In this document: positions 8,879 to 17,130 of the stretch, piece by piece
Layout: every line of letters begins with the position of its first letter
Position numbering within the stretch: the first letter of the stretch is position 1
Assembly (NCBI GenBank): GCA_020632955.1
Contig: JACKEO010000003.1
Location: 186,001-250,000, forward strand
Direction: 5' to 3'
DNA length: 64,000 bases
Origin: Alphaproteobacteria bacterium
GTDB lineage: Bacteria > Myxococcota_A > UBA796 > GCA-2862545
Program-made: the position numbers and the translations under genes
Notes under the pieces: generated by a model
Told to the model about the DNA's origin: nothing
Seen by the model: the letters and a program-made list of their open reading frames with translations, nothing else
Database searches by the model: none

Positions 8879-10183
8879 GTGATCCTGCGGCTGGTGCAGA
8901 TCGGCACCCGCAACCTGGCGCGCAACGCGCGTCGCACCGCCATCACCGTGCTCGCGCTGGGGGGCGGCCTCGGCCTCGCCATCGTCACCTGGGTGCTGGT
9001 GGACGGGTACACGAAGGCGGCCATCGACGCGATGGTGGGCGGCACCTACGGCCACCTCCAGGTGCAGGATCCGGGCCAGCTGCTGGCGCCCAACATCTTC
9101 GACGCGGTGGAGGACGCCGACGCCGTGGTGGCCGCGCTCACGGCGGACCCGCGCGTGCTCGCCGCCACCGCGCGGGTGCACACGCCGGCGCTGCTCGCGG
9201 TGGGCGACATCTCGTCGGGCGCCGACGTGTGGGGGCTGGACCCGGAGCGCGAAGGGGGCGTGAGCCGGTGGCCGCACGACGTGGTGGAGGGCCGCTTCGT
9301 GCAGGCTCCGGGCGAGGTGGTGCTGGGGCTGGGCCTGGCGCGCCGTCTGGAGGCCTCCCTGGGGTCCGAGGTGGTGTGCCTCACGGGCGCGGCGGACGGC
9401 TCGCTCGGCAGCGCGCTCTGGACCGTGGTGGGCGTGGCCGACCTGCACTCCGACACCGCCAACCGCGGCACGGCCTGGATCACCCTGGCCGCCAGCGAGG
9501 ATCTCCTGGCGCTGCGCGGGGCGCACACGGTGGTGGCGCGAGTGTCGGACCCCGAGGCGGCCGTGGCGGTCACGCGCGACTTCGCCGTGCGGTCGGACTG
9601 GACGGGCGTGCTGAGCGAGGGGCCGACGGAGGGCGCGGAGCTGCCGCCCCAGCCGAACAAGGTGGCCGTCGATCCCCTGGCCACGCACGTGGTGCGGTCC
9701 TGGAAGGCGCTCAACCCCTTCATGGCCGAGATGTACGCGCTGACGGGCACGTGGACCCTGGTGAGCGTGGCCATCGTGCTGATCACGGCCGGGATGGGCG
9801 CGATGAACACGCTGCTGATGAGCGTGGCCGAGCGCACCCGCGAGCTCGGCATCCTCATCGCGATCGGCCTGCGCCCCCGACAGATGGTGGCCCTGGTGGT
9901 GTTCGAGTCGCTGGCCCTCTGGGCGGTGTCGGTGGTGGGGGGCGTGGCGCTCGGCGGCGCGATGTCCTGGTACCTGGTGGCCTGGGGACTCGACTTCTCC
10001 GACAGCTCCGGCGACATCGTGTTCGCGGGTGTCGCGATGGAGCCGGTGCTGCACGGTGCGGTGAGCCTCGAGGCCTTCGTCGTGCCCTGCGCCGGCCTGT
10101 TCGTGGTGGCCGTGCTCGCGAGCCTGCTGCCGGCGCTGCGGGCGGCCCGCCTCGATCCCGCCGTCGCGATGCACCAGAGCTGA
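8879..10183 (+). CDS. ABC transporter permease, FtsX/LolC-MacB type (first of pair)
   Basis: A 434-residue inner-membrane protein: one N-terminal helix (~19-42), a large extracytoplasmic domain, and three C-terminal helices from ~300, the layout of FtsX-like permeases that extract lipoproteins or export substrates from the outer leaflet. The TRELGIL segment before the penultimate helices is a family hallmark. GTG 8879 has GGGAGG 6 bp upstream. The partner permease begins 10 bp downstream. No ATP-binding subunit is encoded next to them in this window. Confidence 0.85.
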   Translation: MILRLVQIGTRNLARNARRTAITVLALGGGLGLAIVTWVLVDGYTKAAIDAMVGGTYGHLQVQDPGQLLAPNIFDAVEDADAVVAALTADPRVLAATARVHTPALLAVGDISSGADVWGLDPEREGGVSRWPHDVVEGRFVQAPGEVVLGLGLARRLEASLGSEVVCLTGAADGSLGSALWTVVGVADLHSDTANRGTAWITLAASEDLLALRGAHTVVARVSDPEAAVAVTRDFAVRSDWTGVLSEGPTEGAELPPQPNKVAVDPLATHVVRSWKALNPFMAEMYALTGTWTLVSVAIVLITAGMGAMNTLLMSVAERTRELGILIAIGLRPRQMVALVVFESLALWAVSVVGGVALGGAMSWYLVAWGLDFSDSSGDIVFAGVAMEPVLHGAVSLEAFVVPCAGLFVVAVLASLLPALRAARLDPAVAMHQS

Positions 10184-10193
10184 GGAGGAGCCC

Positions 10194-11432
10194 ATGACCG
10201 GTCTGCTGCTCACGGTGCGGCTCGCGTGGCGCAACGTGGTCCGGTACGCGCGGCGGTCGGTGATCACCGGCGTCACGATCTCGGCGGGCCTGGTGATGCT
10301 GATCGTGGCGGTGGGCGTGTCGGAGGGCAGCTACCGGCGCGCCGTCGACACGGCTGCGCGCTCGGGTGCCGGGCACGTGAGCATCCAGGTGCGTGACCTC
10401 GACGTCTTCGCGCCCACGCCGCTGCCTCACCCCGATCGGGTGCTGGCGGCGGCGCGCGCCGTGCCCGGAGCGCTCGTCGCGCCGCGCGCCGAGGCGGCGG
10501 TGCTCCTGCAGGGCACGGGGGGCAGCGCCAACCTGCTGGCCCTGGGGGTCGACGCGGTCACCGAGCGGGATGCCTCCATCCTGCCCGCCTCGATGGTGGA
10601 CGGCGCGTGGCTCGACGACGCCCCCGGGCGGGTGGCGCAGGCGGTGGTGGGGCGCGCCACGGCCGAGCGCATGGGCCTGGAGACGGGCGATCGCGTGGTG
10701 CTGATGGTGCAGGCGGCAGGGGAGGTGCAGTCGCTGCTCGCGCGGGTGGTGGGGGTGTTCGCCACCGGCTCCGACGAGGTGGACGGGGGCATGGTGGTCA
10801 CCCACCTGCAGAGCCTGCAGCAGCTGCTCGTGGCGCCGGGTGCGGTGCACCGCGTGGCGGTGGTGCTCGACGATCTGCAGCGGGCCCGGTCGGTGGCCGA
10901 CGCCCTGCAGGCCGAGCTCCCCGACACCGAGGTGCTCACGTGGGCCGAGGCCGTGCCCGAGCTGGGGGACTTCATCAAGATGGACCGCGCCGGCGGCGAC
11001 GCCACCTTCCTCCTCCTGTTCGCCATCGTCAGCCTGGCCGTGCTCAACGCCGTGCTCATGAGCGTGTTCGAGCGGCTGCGGGAGCTCGGCCTGATGCTCG
11101 CGCTGGGCACGTCGCCGCTCACCCTCTTCGGGATGGTGCTCGTCGAGGCGCTGATGCTCAGCGTGTCGGCCTCCCTCGTGGGGGCGGCGCTGGGCGGAGG
11201 GCTGGTGCTCCACCTGGGGCACACCGGGGTGGACTTCACCGCGCTGGCGGGCATCGAGGGCAGCGCCGACATCGGCGGCTACGACATCTCCGGCACCATC
11301 CACCCCTACCTACCCGTGCGCCGCACGCTGCTCGACATGCTCGCGGTGATCGGCATCACCACGAGCGTGTCGCTGTACCCGGCGTGGAAGGCGGCGCGCG
11401 TGGAGCCGGTGGCCGCGATCAACGGGATCTGA
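10194..11432 (+). CDS. ABC transporter permease, FtsX/LolC-MacB type (second of pair)
   Basis: A 412-residue paralogue of the preceding gene with the same topology (one N-terminal helix near 20-42, periplasmic domain, three C-terminal helices with LRELGLM before the first). GAGGAG lies 4 bp before ATG 10194. The pair probably forms a heterodimer like LolC/LolE and must borrow an ATPase encoded elsewhere. Confidence 0.85.
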   Translation: MTGLLLTVRLAWRNVVRYARRSVITGVTISAGLVMLIVAVGVSEGSYRRAVDTAARSGAGHVSIQVRDLDVFAPTPLPHPDRVLAAARAVPGALVAPRAEAAVLLQGTGGSANLLALGVDAVTERDASILPASMVDGAWLDDAPGRVAQAVVGRATAERMGLETGDRVVLMVQAAGEVQSLLARVVGVFATGSDEVDGGMVVTHLQSLQQLLVAPGAVHRVAVVLDDLQRARSVADALQAELPDTEVLTWAEAVPELGDFIKMDRAGGDATFLLLFAIVSLAVLNAVLMSVFERLRELGLMLALGTSPLTLFGMVLVEALMLSVSASLVGAALGGGLVLHLGHTGVDFTALAGIEGSADIGGYDISGTIHPYLPVRRTLLDMLAVIGITTSVSLYPAWKAARVEPVAAINGI

Positions 11433-11467
11433 CGTCCGGTCGGTGCCTGCGCGGTGCCTCGCTGCGG

Positions 11468-11802
11468 GTGTCGGTGACCGTGGGCCGAACGGTCACGGTG
11501 GATGACTTCGCCGGTCGCGGCGAGGGCGGCGCCCACGCGGTGCACGAGGTGCCCGACACCCCGAACCGCGGGCGCACGCTGCCGGGTCGCCTGGGGCTCG
11601 AGGCCCGGTACGACCTCGAGGCGCGGGAGGCCGAGCTCGCCGACCCGATCGGGGACCGCCCCCATGCTGGAGTGCGAGCACGACGACGTGGTGCATGGAC
11701 GAGCCCGACGACGTGCCCATCCTCGACCGCCTGGGCGAGGAGGCCGCGGCGCGCCTGGTGAAGCCCGAGCACCTGCCGGAGCGCTTCGACCCGCTGCCGT
11801 GA
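11468..11802 (+). pseudogene. Possible frameshifted small gene
   Basis: Frame +2 reads plausibly from GTG 11468 (TVTVDDFAG...LEAREAELADPIGD) to about 11660 and then turns Arg/Ser/Pro-rich, like an out-of-frame translation. Frame +1 becomes protein-like from ATG 11695 (DEPDDVPILDRLGEEAAARL) to TGA 11802. One or two indels near 11660-11695 would join them into a protein of about 110 residues. No family is recognised. It could also be non-coding spacer. Confidence 0.3.
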
Positions 11803-11819
11803 GCCTCACGCCTCACGTC

Positions 11820-12131
11820 TCACTCCGAGAACACGAGCTCCAGGGCCACCTCGCGCGTCTCGCCGGCCACCACCGTCACGTCGGCGCCCGCGTTGGCCGT
11901 GCCCTGGGCGGCGTGGACCGTGTAGGCGCCCGGCGGCACGTCGAAGCGCGCGGGCAGGACCGCGTCCTCGCGCACCTCGCTGAAGCCGTCCTCGTGGTCC
12001 ACCTCGCCGTGCCAGACGGCGGCTTCCGTCACGCCCACGGCCGCCACGCGCTCCCGGTCGTCCACGGTGACCACGAGCGTGGCCGTGGTGGGGGTGCAGG
12101 CAGCGAGGAGGAGCAGGGCGAGGGGACGCAT
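11820..12131 (-). CDS. Small lipoprotein with carboxypeptidase-regulatory-like beta domain
   Basis: A 103-residue protein starting MRPLALLLLAAC (lipobox LAAC, Cys12). The rest predicts as beta strands ending in the PPGAYTV turn typical of carboxypeptidase regulatory/CarboxypepD_reg folds that decorate surface proteins. CGGAG lies about 8 bp before ATG 12131. It is divergent from the flavin oxidoreductase gene. Function unknown. Confidence 0.7.
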   Translation of the reverse strand: MRPLALLLLAACTPTTATLVVTVDDRERVAAVGVTEAAVWHGEVDHEDGFSEVREDAVLPARFDVPPGAYTVHAAQGTANAGADVTVVAGETREVALELVFSE

Positions 12132-12246
12132 CGGCACTCCGGGGGGGCGGTCGGCCGCGAGGGGACGATCCGCCGTAGCCCGCTCCGTGGTCCCGGGTGG
12201 CCTGCGCCCGCCCTGCGGGTGAGGGCGTCGGCCGCCCAGGAGCCCC

Positions 12247-13326
12247 ATGTCCTCCCTCGACCAGCCCCTCACGCTGCGATCCGGCCTGCGCCTCGGCGGG
12301 CGCGTCGCCCTGGCACCGCTCACGAACACCCAGTCCCACGCCGACGGCACCCTGGGCGACGACGAGCTGCGCTGGCTGCTGCGGCGGGCTCGGGGCGGCT
12401 TCTCGTGGATCAGCACCTGTGCGGCGTGGGTGAGCGAGGAGGGCCAGGCGTGGGCGGGCCAGCTCGGCATCGCGTCCGACGCCCACCTGCCGGGCCTGCG
12501 GCGCCTGGCGGCTGCGCTCGGGGCCGAGGGCGTGGCGCGGGTGGTGCAGCTGCATCACGGCGGCGCGAAGGCCGAGGTGGCGCCCCGGCGGCTGTCGACC
12601 GGGGGGCCCGAGGGCGCCCGGGCGGCCACGGCGGCAGACCTGGCCCAGGTCACCGAGGACTTCGTCGCCGCCGCGCTGCGGGCGAAGGAGGCCGGCTTCG
12701 ACGGCGTCGAGGTGCACGGCGCCAACGGCTACCTGTTCACCCAGTTCCTCGCCCCGGCCGACAACCCGCGCACCGACGCCTGGGGCGGCGACCTCGAGGG
12801 GCGCGCCCGCCTGCTGCGCGACACCACGCGGGCGATCCGCGCCGCAGTGGGCACGGACTTCGCCTTGGGGGTCCGCCTGTCGCCGGTGGACCACTTCGCG
12901 CGTCGTGGCCTGGTGCTGGCCGACAGCGTGCAGGTGGGGCGCTGGCTGGCCGAGGACGGCGTGGACTTCGTGCACCTGTCGCTGGGCGACGTGCGCGGCG
13001 CGCCCCCGCACGAGCCGGAGGCGGGGTCGATCGTGCGCGCCTTCCGGGACGCCCTGCCGCCCGACGTCGCGCTCTTCGCACCGGGGGGCATCTGGACCCT
13101 CCATGACGCGGAGGAGGCGCGGGCGCTCGGCGTGGACGTGGTGGTGCTGGGCCGTGCGGGCATCGCCCACCCGGACTGGCCGCGGGCTTCGGCGATGCCG
13201 GAGTTCGCGCCCCACCGGCCTCCGTGGACGCGGGAGGCCCTGGTGGAGGTGGGCGTGGGGCCGGCCTTCGTCGACTACCTGGAGCGGTCGGCCGGGATGG
13301 TGGTGGGCGGGTTCGCGCGGAGGTGA
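12247..13326 (+). CDS. NADH:flavin oxidoreductase, old yellow enzyme family
   Basis: A 359-residue TIM-barrel FMN enzyme. It carries VQLHHGG (~100-106) and the block VEVHGANGYLFTQFL (155-168), whose His157/Asn160 and Tyr162 correspond to the substrate-binding pair and proton donor of OYE1. DNPRTDAWGG follows, as in the family. It probably reduces activated C=C bonds with NAD(P)H. Start ATG 12247 follows CAGGAG. The 3' end converges on the beta-helix lipoprotein gene with a 15-bp gap. Confidence 0.9.
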   Translation: MSSLDQPLTLRSGLRLGGRVALAPLTNTQSHADGTLGDDELRWLLRRARGGFSWISTCAAWVSEEGQAWAGQLGIASDAHLPGLRRLAAALGAEGVARVVQLHHGGAKAEVAPRRLSTGGPEGARAATAADLAQVTEDFVAAALRAKEAGFDGVEVHGANGYLFTQFLAPADNPRTDAWGGDLEGRARLLRDTTRAIRAAVGTDFALGVRLSPVDHFARRGLVLADSVQVGRWLAEDGVDFVHLSLGDVRGAPPHEPEAGSIVRAFRDALPPDVALFAPGGIWTLHDAEEARALGVDVVVLGRAGIAHPDWPRASAMPEFAPHRPPWTREALVEVGVGPAFVDYLERSAGMVVGGFARR

Positions 13327-13341
13327 GAGGGTGACCCTCGG

Positions 13342-14742
13342 CTAGGGGGCGCGCGTGAGCAGGCCTTCACGGCAGACCCGGTCGCCCACCTCGGTGCCTT
13401 CGTCCACCACTCGCGGCGCCGCGCCATCGCGGAACACGGCACAGCGGCTCACGGGCGCCTCGGCGGCGTCCGAGAGGTTGTCCTCGTCCACGGCGGGGTC
13501 CACGCGGATCGACACGGGCGTGGCCGGCGGCTCGCCGGTGAACCGATTGCCCGTCACCACGGTGTGGCCGGCCATGTCCTCGTCGCTCACCGAGCTGCCG
13601 AAGGGGTAGCCGTCGTCCAGCGGGCAGAAGCCCGGCACGATGCCCGAGCTCTTGCGTGAGCCCACCCAGATGGTGGGGAGCAGGGCGCCCGAGGGGTGGG
13701 CGAAGGTGTTGCCCGTGATCAGGTTCCGCCGCGGCTCCTGGTGGCGCACCGTGCCGCCCTCGCCGCAGTTCCGGTACACGAAGACCCCTCCGTTGCGGGG
13801 CTGGGCGAAGGTGTTGCCGGCGATGACGTTGTCGGCCGACCCGTCCACGGCGAGCACCTCGCGGGGCAGGGGACTGCCCTCCATCTGGGCGTCGAAGGTG
13901 TTGCCCACCACCTGGTGATGGGCCGACTCGGCGTCCAGGTAGACCACGGTGGACACCACGCGGCCGCCGAAGGTGCTGTCGCGCAGCGTGACCGCGGTGG
14001 TGCCGGGCGCCAGGTAGACGGGGATGCGCCCGTCGGCCACCACCGTGAGGCGCTCGAGGAGCACGCGGGTGGGGGCCGCGGCCTGGGCGCGCTCGCGGTG
14101 GCCCAGCGTGAGCGAGTCCACGCGCACGTCCTCGGCCTCGCCGTTGGCCCCCTGGCCCTGCACGCGCACCGAGCCCTCGATGCGGCAGTCGCGCACCACC
14201 ACGTCGCTGGGGCGCGCCCAGGTGGTGTCGTCCACCTTGCGTGAGACGATCCACACCATGTCGGACCCGCCCGCGCCCAGCGTCTTGCGCAGCGTGGCGC
14301 CCTGGCAGTCCAAGGTCACGCCCGAGGCCTCCGTGCCGCGCAGGTGGACCTTCTTGGTGACCACGTCCCCGGGGTCGAGCGTGAGGCTGCAGGCGAGCTC
14401 CACGGAGGGGGCGTCGGCCGTGGCGGGGGCCAGCACCAGGGCGCGCGTGGCCTCGTCGCAGGTCGTCGCCACGGGGCGGGGGACGCAGGTGCCCTCGTCG
14501 CACACCTCGCTGTCGCCGCAGGTGGTGTCGCAGTCGCCGCAGGCCTGGGGGTCGAAGCGCACGGGACGGCAGAGGCCGTCGCAGACCTCGTGGTCGTCGG
14601 CGCAGGTCCAGGCGGGGTCGAGCGGCGGGGCGGTGTCGACCGGGGTGGTGTCGACGACGTCGGAGTCCGCGTCGGTGTCGGTGGCGGGCGGGGAGGCGGG
14701 CGCGCAGGCGAGGAGGAGGGCCGGGAGGAGGGGGCGGACCAT
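13342..14742 (-). CDS. Lipoprotein with Cys-rich segment and parallel beta-helix
   Basis: A 466-residue lipoprotein (lipobox LLAC, Cys ~13) followed by an acidic Thr/Asp spacer. A Cys-rich stretch (CADDHEVCDGLC...CGDCDTTCGDSEVCDEGTC) resembles small disulphide modules in myxobacterial surface proteins. From ~170 the protein is a right-handed beta-helix with repeated IAGNTFA / ITGNTFA / VTGNRFT turns, a fold used for polysaccharide binding or cleavage. No catalytic signature is evident. ATG 14742 has CGGAG upstream. Confidence 0.75.
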   Translation of the reverse strand: MVRPLLPALLLACAPASPPATDTDADSDVVDTTPVDTAPPLDPAWTCADDHEVCDGLCRPVRFDPQACGDCDTTCGDSEVCDEGTCVPRPVATTCDEATRALVLAPATADAPSVELACSLTLDPGDVVTKKVHLRGTEASGVTLDCQGATLRKTLGAGGSDMVWIVSRKVDDTTWARPSDVVVRDCRIEGSVRVQGQGANGEAEDVRVDSLTLGHRERAQAAAPTRVLLERLTVVADGRIPVYLAPGTTAVTLRDSTFGGRVVSTVVYLDAESAHHQVVGNTFDAQMEGSPLPREVLAVDGSADNVIAGNTFAQPRNGGVFVYRNCGEGGTVRHQEPRRNLITGNTFAHPSGALLPTIWVGSRKSSGIVPGFCPLDDGYPFGSSVSDEDMAGHTVVTGNRFTGEPPATPVSIRVDPAVDEDNLSDAAEAPVSRCAVFRDGAAPRVVDEGTEVGDRVCREGLLTRAP

Positions 14743-14891
14743 GGCGGGCTCCGGGGCGTGGGCGGGGGGTATCGGGACCGCCTCGCGTGCGCGATACGGA
14801 TCGTTCGCGCCCACGCGCCGTGCATTCTCACGGGCGAAACGGAGCAAGCGTCCGAGGGTCTGTGGTGCCTGGCCCGGACCTCGTGCGTCGC

Positions 14892-15839
14892 CTACGCGGA
14901 GAGCTCGAGCCGGATGGGCTTCAGGTTCACCTCTTCGTAGAGGTTGCCCGTGACGACGCCGAACTTCGGGAACACGTACGACGTGAGGAAGCACTCCTGG
15001 TACGTGAGCGTCGACCGCGCCTCGCCGTCGCGGTTGAGGCCCTGCACCACCACCGTCCACGCGGGGTTGCGGGGCTTGTCGCCCTTGAGCTGCTCGGCGA
15101 GCAGGCGCGCCGGCCAGTCACGGTCGGAGACGGGGCCCCCGAGCGTCAGCTCGGTCACCTCGACCTCCTTGACGGGCACGCACACCTCGTCCTCCCCACC
15201 CTCGCCGCGCAGCGCGTCGACCAGACCGCCACCCTTGGTGGCGTCGAGGTCGCCGTCGAAGAACGAGAACCCCGAGGGGGACTTGCCCTCCACCGACAGG
15301 CCCCGCGGGGCGGGGCCCGGCGGAGGAGGAGGCGGGGGGAGCGCCAGCTCGACGCGCTGCATCTTGCAGACGATCGTCTCGTTGGCCACGTTGCTGCTGG
15401 GGCTGTACTCGCCCGGGTCCCAACGAACCGGGAAGGCGTCGATGATGTTCCAGCGGCGGGCCTCGGTGCCGTCCCGCTTCGTGGCGATCACCGAGATGTT
15501 CTTGCGGATGTTCTTTCCCTGGGAGCAGCCCAGCCACCACGAGTACAGCTCGGTGCTGTTCTTCCCGACGCGGGCGCGGATCGTGATGCTCCCGTAGTGC
15601 GCGTCGCCGGGACCGAAGGTGGGGTTGCCGTCGGCGTCGACGTCGGAGACGATGTCGAACCGGATCGGGTCGATGTCGACGGCGACGACACGGCGAGACG
15701 TGCGCGCCAGGCCCTCGATCTCGACGGTGAAGGTGAGCGGCTCGACGGCCGCCCACGCCAGACGGGGCGAGCCGAGGAGCGCGACGCCGGCGCCGAAGCC
15801 CTGGAGCAGCAGGCGACGGTCGAGGTGGGGTGCGGACAA
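14892..15839 (-). CDS. Tat-signal protein with two phage-tail-tube (gp19-like) domains
   Basis: A 315-residue protein read from TTG 15839, which has GGGAGG 7 bp upstream. Residues 1-30 look like a twin-arginine signal: DRRLLLQGF with Arg8-Arg9, hydrophobic core, LAWA cleavage. Residues ~35-160 match the T4 gp19/eCIS tail-tube pattern, including ITIRARV, LYSWW, RRWNIIDAFPVRWD and SSNVANET. A proline run (~163-170) leads to a second, more divergent copy (VTELTL...PAWTVVVQGLNRDGEARST...CFLTSYVF). Tail-tube proteins are normally cytosolic, so an export signal is odd. No sheath, baseplate or other contractile-injection gene is nearby. A role as a secreted ring or scaffold is inference. Confidence 0.6.
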   Translation of the reverse strand: MSAPHLDRRLLLQGFGAGVALLGSPRLAWAAVEPLTFTVEIEGLARTSRRVVAVDIDPIRFDIVSDVDADGNPTFGPGDAHYGSITIRARVGKNSTELYSWWLGCSQGKNIRKNISVIATKRDGTEARRWNIIDAFPVRWDPGEYSPSSNVANETIVCKMQRVELALPPPPPPPGPAPRGLSVEGKSPSGFSFFDGDLDATKGGGLVDALRGEGGEDEVCVPVKEVEVTELTLGGPVSDRDWPARLLAEQLKGDKPRNPAWTVVVQGLNRDGEARSTLTYQECFLTSYVFPKFGVVTGNLYEEVNLKPIRLELSA

Positions 15840-16308
15840 GGGACCTCCCTGGATTGCTGCGGCCTCTCGGGGGCTGACGACGGCGGCTATAGGACCTGCG
15901 GCTTGCAAGGGCAAGATCGGTCGATCCGGAGGTTGCGCAGCGGTCGTCCGTCGCGCGCCCGTCGCACGGCACCCGCCTCGAGCTCGAGGGTGACCGAGCA
16001 GCTCGGGCGCGTGGTCTTCGTCGGCTTGCGGTCCGTGGACCATCGCGCTCTCGGGTTCGCGGAGGTGTCCGCGAACGCGGATCGAGCCCACCGGGCTTGG
16101 AGGTGTTCGATCCCTTCGCGGGATGAGCGGGCGCGGGACCGGCTCGACTCCAGCCCGCGTGGTCGGTGGAGGCAGGGTCATTCCTGGCCTTCCTCCCTGG
16201 GGTGGAAGGATCGCCCGCTGGGGGACGACACGAGGACCCCGGTGGTGGCGCGCACGGACGAGATGGAGGCCGTGATCGAGCAGGTGGCGGCCTGGACAAC
16301 ATACGGTT
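15840..16308. other. Non-coding stretch upstream of the toxin-antitoxin pair
   Basis: About 470 bases. Open frames cross it on both strands but their composition looks like chance reading of G+C-rich DNA. It must contain the promoter of the Tat-signal gene and possibly that of the antitoxin. Nothing else was recognised. Confidence 0.5.
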
Positions 16309-16322
16309 GATATCGTGATATC
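16309..16322 (+). promoter_or_regulatory. Palindromic operator candidate of the toxin-antitoxin operon
   Basis: GATATC-GT-GATATC, two identical self-complementary hexamers separated by 2 bp, 20 bp before the antitoxin start. Ribbon-helix-helix antitoxins normally bind such repeats to autoregulate. It is one of the few A+T-rich patches here. Confidence 0.6.
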
Positions 16323-16341
16323 GCTCCGTGGAGAGGTGTCA

Positions 16342-16575
16342 GTGGCTCAGCTCATCGTCAGGAACCTGGAAGAGGACGTTGTCGAAGCGCTGAAGGCGCG
16401 CGCGGCCGCGCATGGCCGTTCCGCGGAGGCGGAGCACCGGGAGATCCTGCGTACGGCCCTGATGGGACCGACGGCGGGGAAGTCTCTGTGGGACTGGCTC
16501 GCCGCCATGCCCGATGATGGTCACGATGAGGACTTCGAGCGGATTCGTGACCTGCCGCGCGAGGTCGAGCTGTGA
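16342..16575 (+). CDS. Antitoxin, FitA/VapB-like ribbon-helix-helix protein
   Basis: Seventy-seven residues. The N-terminus AQLIVRNLEEDVVEALKARA and HGRSAEAEHREILRTAL is the FitA-type ribbon-helix-helix DNA-binding and dimerisation unit; the acidic C-terminus probably wraps the toxin. GTG 16342 was chosen because GAGAGG precedes it and it begins exactly at the conserved beta strand. Its stop overlaps the toxin start by 4 bp (GTGA), so translation is coupled. Confidence 0.85.
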   Translation: MAQLIVRNLEEDVVEALKARAAAHGRSAEAEHREILRTALMGPTAGKSLWDWLAAMPDDGHDEDFERIRDLPREVEL

Positions 16576-16982
16576 GCTGGCTGCTCGACACGAACGTGGT
16601 GTCCGAGATCCGCAAGGGTTCGCGTGGAGACCCGGGCGTGGTTCGCTGGGCCAGCGGCCGCGACGACGCCGCGTGGCTAAGCGTGCTGACCGTCGGAGAG
16701 ATCCGCCGTGGCGTCGAACTGAAGCGGCGGAGGGATGAGGTGGCGGCGCATCACCTCGACCTCTGGCTGGAGGGGTTGGTGACCTCGTTCGCGTCGCGAA
16801 TCCTGCCCGTCGACCAGCGCGTCGCCGAGGTGTGGGCGCGGCTGAACGTGCCTGGTCCACGGCCCGTGGTGGACGGGCTGATCGCGGCCACCGCTGCGGT
16901 CCACGGCCTCACGCTGGTGACGCGAAACGCCAGGGACTTCGAAGGCGCGGGCGTGGAGTTGTTCAACCCCTTCACGGGCTGA
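16572..16982 (+). CDS. vapC: VapC/FitB-like PIN-domain toxin ribonuclease
   Basis: A 136-residue PIN domain. The acidic active-site residues are visible: Asp6 (LLDTNVVSE), Glu43 (VGEIRRG), Asp101 (VVDGLIAATA) and Asp122 (NARDF). Such toxins cut specific RNAs, often tRNA, unless held by the cognate antitoxin. The start GTG 16572 overlaps the antitoxin stop. The pair lies about 90 bp outside the left end of the tRNA-Asn island, so it may guard this locus or be left from an earlier insertion. Confidence 0.9.
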   Translation: MSWLLDTNVVSEIRKGSRGDPGVVRWASGRDDAAWLSVLTVGEIRRGVELKRRRDEVAAHHLDLWLEGLVTSFASRILPVDQRVAEVWARLNVPGPRPVVDGLIAATAAVHGLTLVTRNARDFEGAGVELFNPFTG

Positions 16983-17067
16983 GTGGCGGCGGGACCGATT
17001 CGGATCCAACCTGGCGGGTCGGCGGAAGTGACGTGACTTCCGAGCTTTGACTGCAGGAGGAAGGGAG

Positions 17068-17105
17068 CGCCCACACCTGGACTCGAACCAGGGACACGCG
17101 GATTA
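17068..17105 (-). repeat. Left attachment-site repeat (tRNA-Asn 3' fragment)
   Basis: Matches 27021-27058 at 37 of 38 positions, the mismatch being G17098. It covers the tRNA from the anticodon loop through the T arm to the 3' end, the usual core for tyrosine-recombinase integration. The 5' half of the tRNA is absent, so this copy is not a functional tRNA. Confidence 0.85.
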
Positions 17106-17130
17106 TACCGAATCCGGTTGACTGATCCGG

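Noticed and set aside
14892..15839. Contractile injection system (eCIS) locus
   Set aside because: Only the tail-tube-like protein is present; no sheath, spike, baseplate or AAA+ ATPase within reach.
16315..16341. GTG/ATA-region upstream start for the antitoxin
   Set aside because: It would overlap the palindromic operator; GTG 16342 has the ribosome site and family start.
17068..17105. A second tRNA gene
   Set aside because: Only the 3' half of tRNA-Asn is present; no D arm or 5' acceptor strand.
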